DNA of 5,141 bases, from NCBI GenBank assembly GCA_017995875.1, contig JAGOIB010000146.1, positions 1-5,141 on the forward strand, written 5' to 3'. The stretch comes from Saprospiraceae bacterium (GTDB taxonomy: Bacteria; Bacteroidota; Bacteroidia; Chitinophagales; Saprospiraceae). The translations under genes and the position numbers were made by a program. The notes beneath the pieces are model-generated. The model saw nothing but the letters and a program-made list of their open reading frames with translations, was not told the DNA's origin and did no database searches. This document shows, one piece after another, positions 4,198 through 5,141 of this stretch (position 1 is its first letter; each line of letters opens with the position of its first letter).

Positions 4198-5070
4198 ATG
4201 AGACTCAATTTGAAAATGCTCTCCTGGGGAGCTGCTGCATTAACCGGTTTTCTGTTTATGTCAGCTTGCACAAACGATGATACCGTCAAACCAACGAATG
4301 ATCAATCGATCGAGATACGTGGCCCTGGTAATACAGCACTGATAGGTCTTTCTCCTGCAAATGAACTTGTCAGTATTGTCGCAGGTCCACCTGCACTGGA
4401 AACAGGCAGGGTAGCTATCACCGGCCTTAGAAGCGAAGAAGTAATCCTGGCTATAGATACGCGTCCTAAAAACAAACAGCTCTTCGGTATTTCCAATCAA
4501 AGCGTATTATACCTGATAGATCCGGTTTCAGGCATCGCCACTCCTGTTTCAGGACAGCCTTTATCACCGGCCATTAACGGCTCGCTGGTAGGATTTGATT
4601 TTAGTCCTGCTGATGATGTTATCAGGCTGATCACAGATCTTGGTCAGGCACTACGTATTAGCCCAACCACTGGTGCTGTCGTAGGTGTAGATGCATTCTT
4701 CGGTGGGGGGGTGAATCCTATCAATAGCATCGCTTTCTCATTTGCAACCAGAACCTCAAGAGTAACCTTATACGACCTCGATGCAAATAATGGAAACTTG
4801 TACAAACAGTCTTCCTATAATGGAGGTAGTCTTGCCCTGGTAGGCCCAACCGGCTTTTTCTTTGAAGGAGAAGGCGGCTTCGAAATCACAAGTGCCAATG
4901 CTGGTTTTACAGTGCAATATGGTAGAAGTCGCTATCCTGCAGGATTTGGCACAGCAGGCTTTGACGATATCACACAAGATTCATACAGACTATTATACAT
5001 CAATTTGCTCACCGGGAAAGCCACCTCATGGGGAAAGGTTAGCCCAATGATCGGATTGGCTGCAAAATAA
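4198..5070 (+). CDS. DUF4394 domain lipoprotein
   Basis: The 290-residue product has a lipoprotein signal peptide: basic start (MRLNLK), hydrophobic segment 8-22 and Cys24 in MSAC. The acidic TNDDT that follows the cysteine resembles the Bacteroidota surface-export signal, so display on the cell surface is possible. The rest fits DUF4394: LFGISNQSVLYLIDPVSG (95-112), VGFDFSPADDVIRLITDLGQ (131-150), LRISPTTGA (152-160), LYDLDANNGNL (191-201), GGSLALVGPTG (209-219) and LLYINLLTGKA (265-275). These blade-like repeats of 'x-Y-x-I/L-D-x-x-T/S-G' suggest a beta-propeller-like fold; activity is unknown. Seven consecutive G bases at 4705-4711 encode part of FFGGGVN (167-173); the frame stays intact. 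ATG 4198 is chosen because it gives the complete signal peptide; TTTAAAAT lies 7 nt upstream. Monocistronic, between its own promoter and terminator. Confidence 0.88.
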   Translation: MRLNLKMLSWGAAALTGFLFMSACTNDDTVKPTNDQSIEIRGPGNTALIGLSPANELVSIVAGPPALETGRVAITGLRSEEVILAIDTRPKNKQLFGISNQSVLYLIDPVSGIATPVSGQPLSPAINGSLVGFDFSPADDVIRLITDLGQALRISPTTGAVVGVDAFFGGGVNPINSIAFSFATRTSRVTLYDLDANNGNLYKQSSYNGGSLALVGPTGFFFEGEGGFEITSANAGFTVQYGRSRYPAGFGTAGFDDITQDSYRLLYINLLTGKATSWGKVSPMIGLAAK

Positions 5071-5101
5071 AGGTTGGTTATACTTTGTGTTGTTTTATTT
5101 C

Positions 5102-5141
5102 AAAAAAAAGCTGCTGGAGAATTTCTTCAGCAGCTTTTTTT
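5102..5141 (+). terminator. Strong intrinsic terminator of the DUF4394 gene, probably bidirectional
   Basis: GCTGCTG (5110-5116) pairs with CAGCAGC (5128-5134), continued inward by GAGA (5117-5120) with TCTT (5124-5127), one pair a G-U wobble, leaving an ATT loop. Eight A residues precede it and at least seven T residues follow to the window edge. The A-tract would act as a T-run for transcripts arriving on the minus strand from the right. Confidence 0.92.

Noticed and set aside
4107..4289. Minus-strand 60-codon frame with repeated QGEM-Y motifs
   Set aside because: The protein repeat is only the translation of the repeated 16-mer in the leader; the frame runs into the signal-peptide region of the DUF4394 gene.

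Overview
The window looks like chromosomal DNA of a Bacteroidota bacterium, perhaps near the Saprospiria or Chitinophagia (that rank is a guess from overall feel). The evidence is as follows. Promoter-like words of the Bacteroidota type (TAnnTTTG) precede three of the transcription units. Start codons lack Shine-Dalgarno sequences and instead follow A/T-rich stretches. Two short lipoproteins match DUF4920 and DUF4394, and the former is typical of this phylum. The S18 protein has the Bacteroidota-type sequence with one zinc-site cysteine. All assignments come from reading the sequence; no database search was run.

Layout. Positions 1-400 hold no gene. They are a dense mosaic of short repeats: a 13-bp direct repeat, two copies of a ~98-bp unit each carrying two hairpins, a heptamer array, and a 12-bp word repeated at 343 and 402. 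The second copy of that word forms the last codons of the first gene. That gene (401-892, minus) encodes a DUF4920 lipoprotein. It is divergent from a 487-residue secreted protein (1018-2481, plus) with a MORN-repeat N-terminal half and a caspase-like (peptidase C14) C-terminal half. Positions 2497-3912 form a compact ribosomal-protein transcription unit: a good promoter, a short foldable leader, rpsF (S6), rpsR (S18), rplI (L9) and a strong intrinsic terminator. A ~285-bp gap follows with an interleaved inverted repeat, a TAnnTTTG promoter and a leader containing a repeated 16-bp word and two small hairpins. It leads into a DUF4394 lipoprotein gene (4198-5070), closed by a strong terminator at the window edge.

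How the genes relate. Only rpsF-rpsR-rplI form an operon. S6 and S18 bind each other in the 30S platform, and in many bacteria the S6:S18 pair represses its own mRNA through a leader structure; the leader here is a candidate for that. The other three genes appear to be separate single-gene units for exported proteins, with no evident common pathway. The least ordinary items are the caspase protein (two co-linear CX4C-MORN modules and an EF-hand-like loop), the two-hairpin repeat unit at the left edge, and the leader of the DUF4394 gene. I found no clear sign of a new defence or mobile system.
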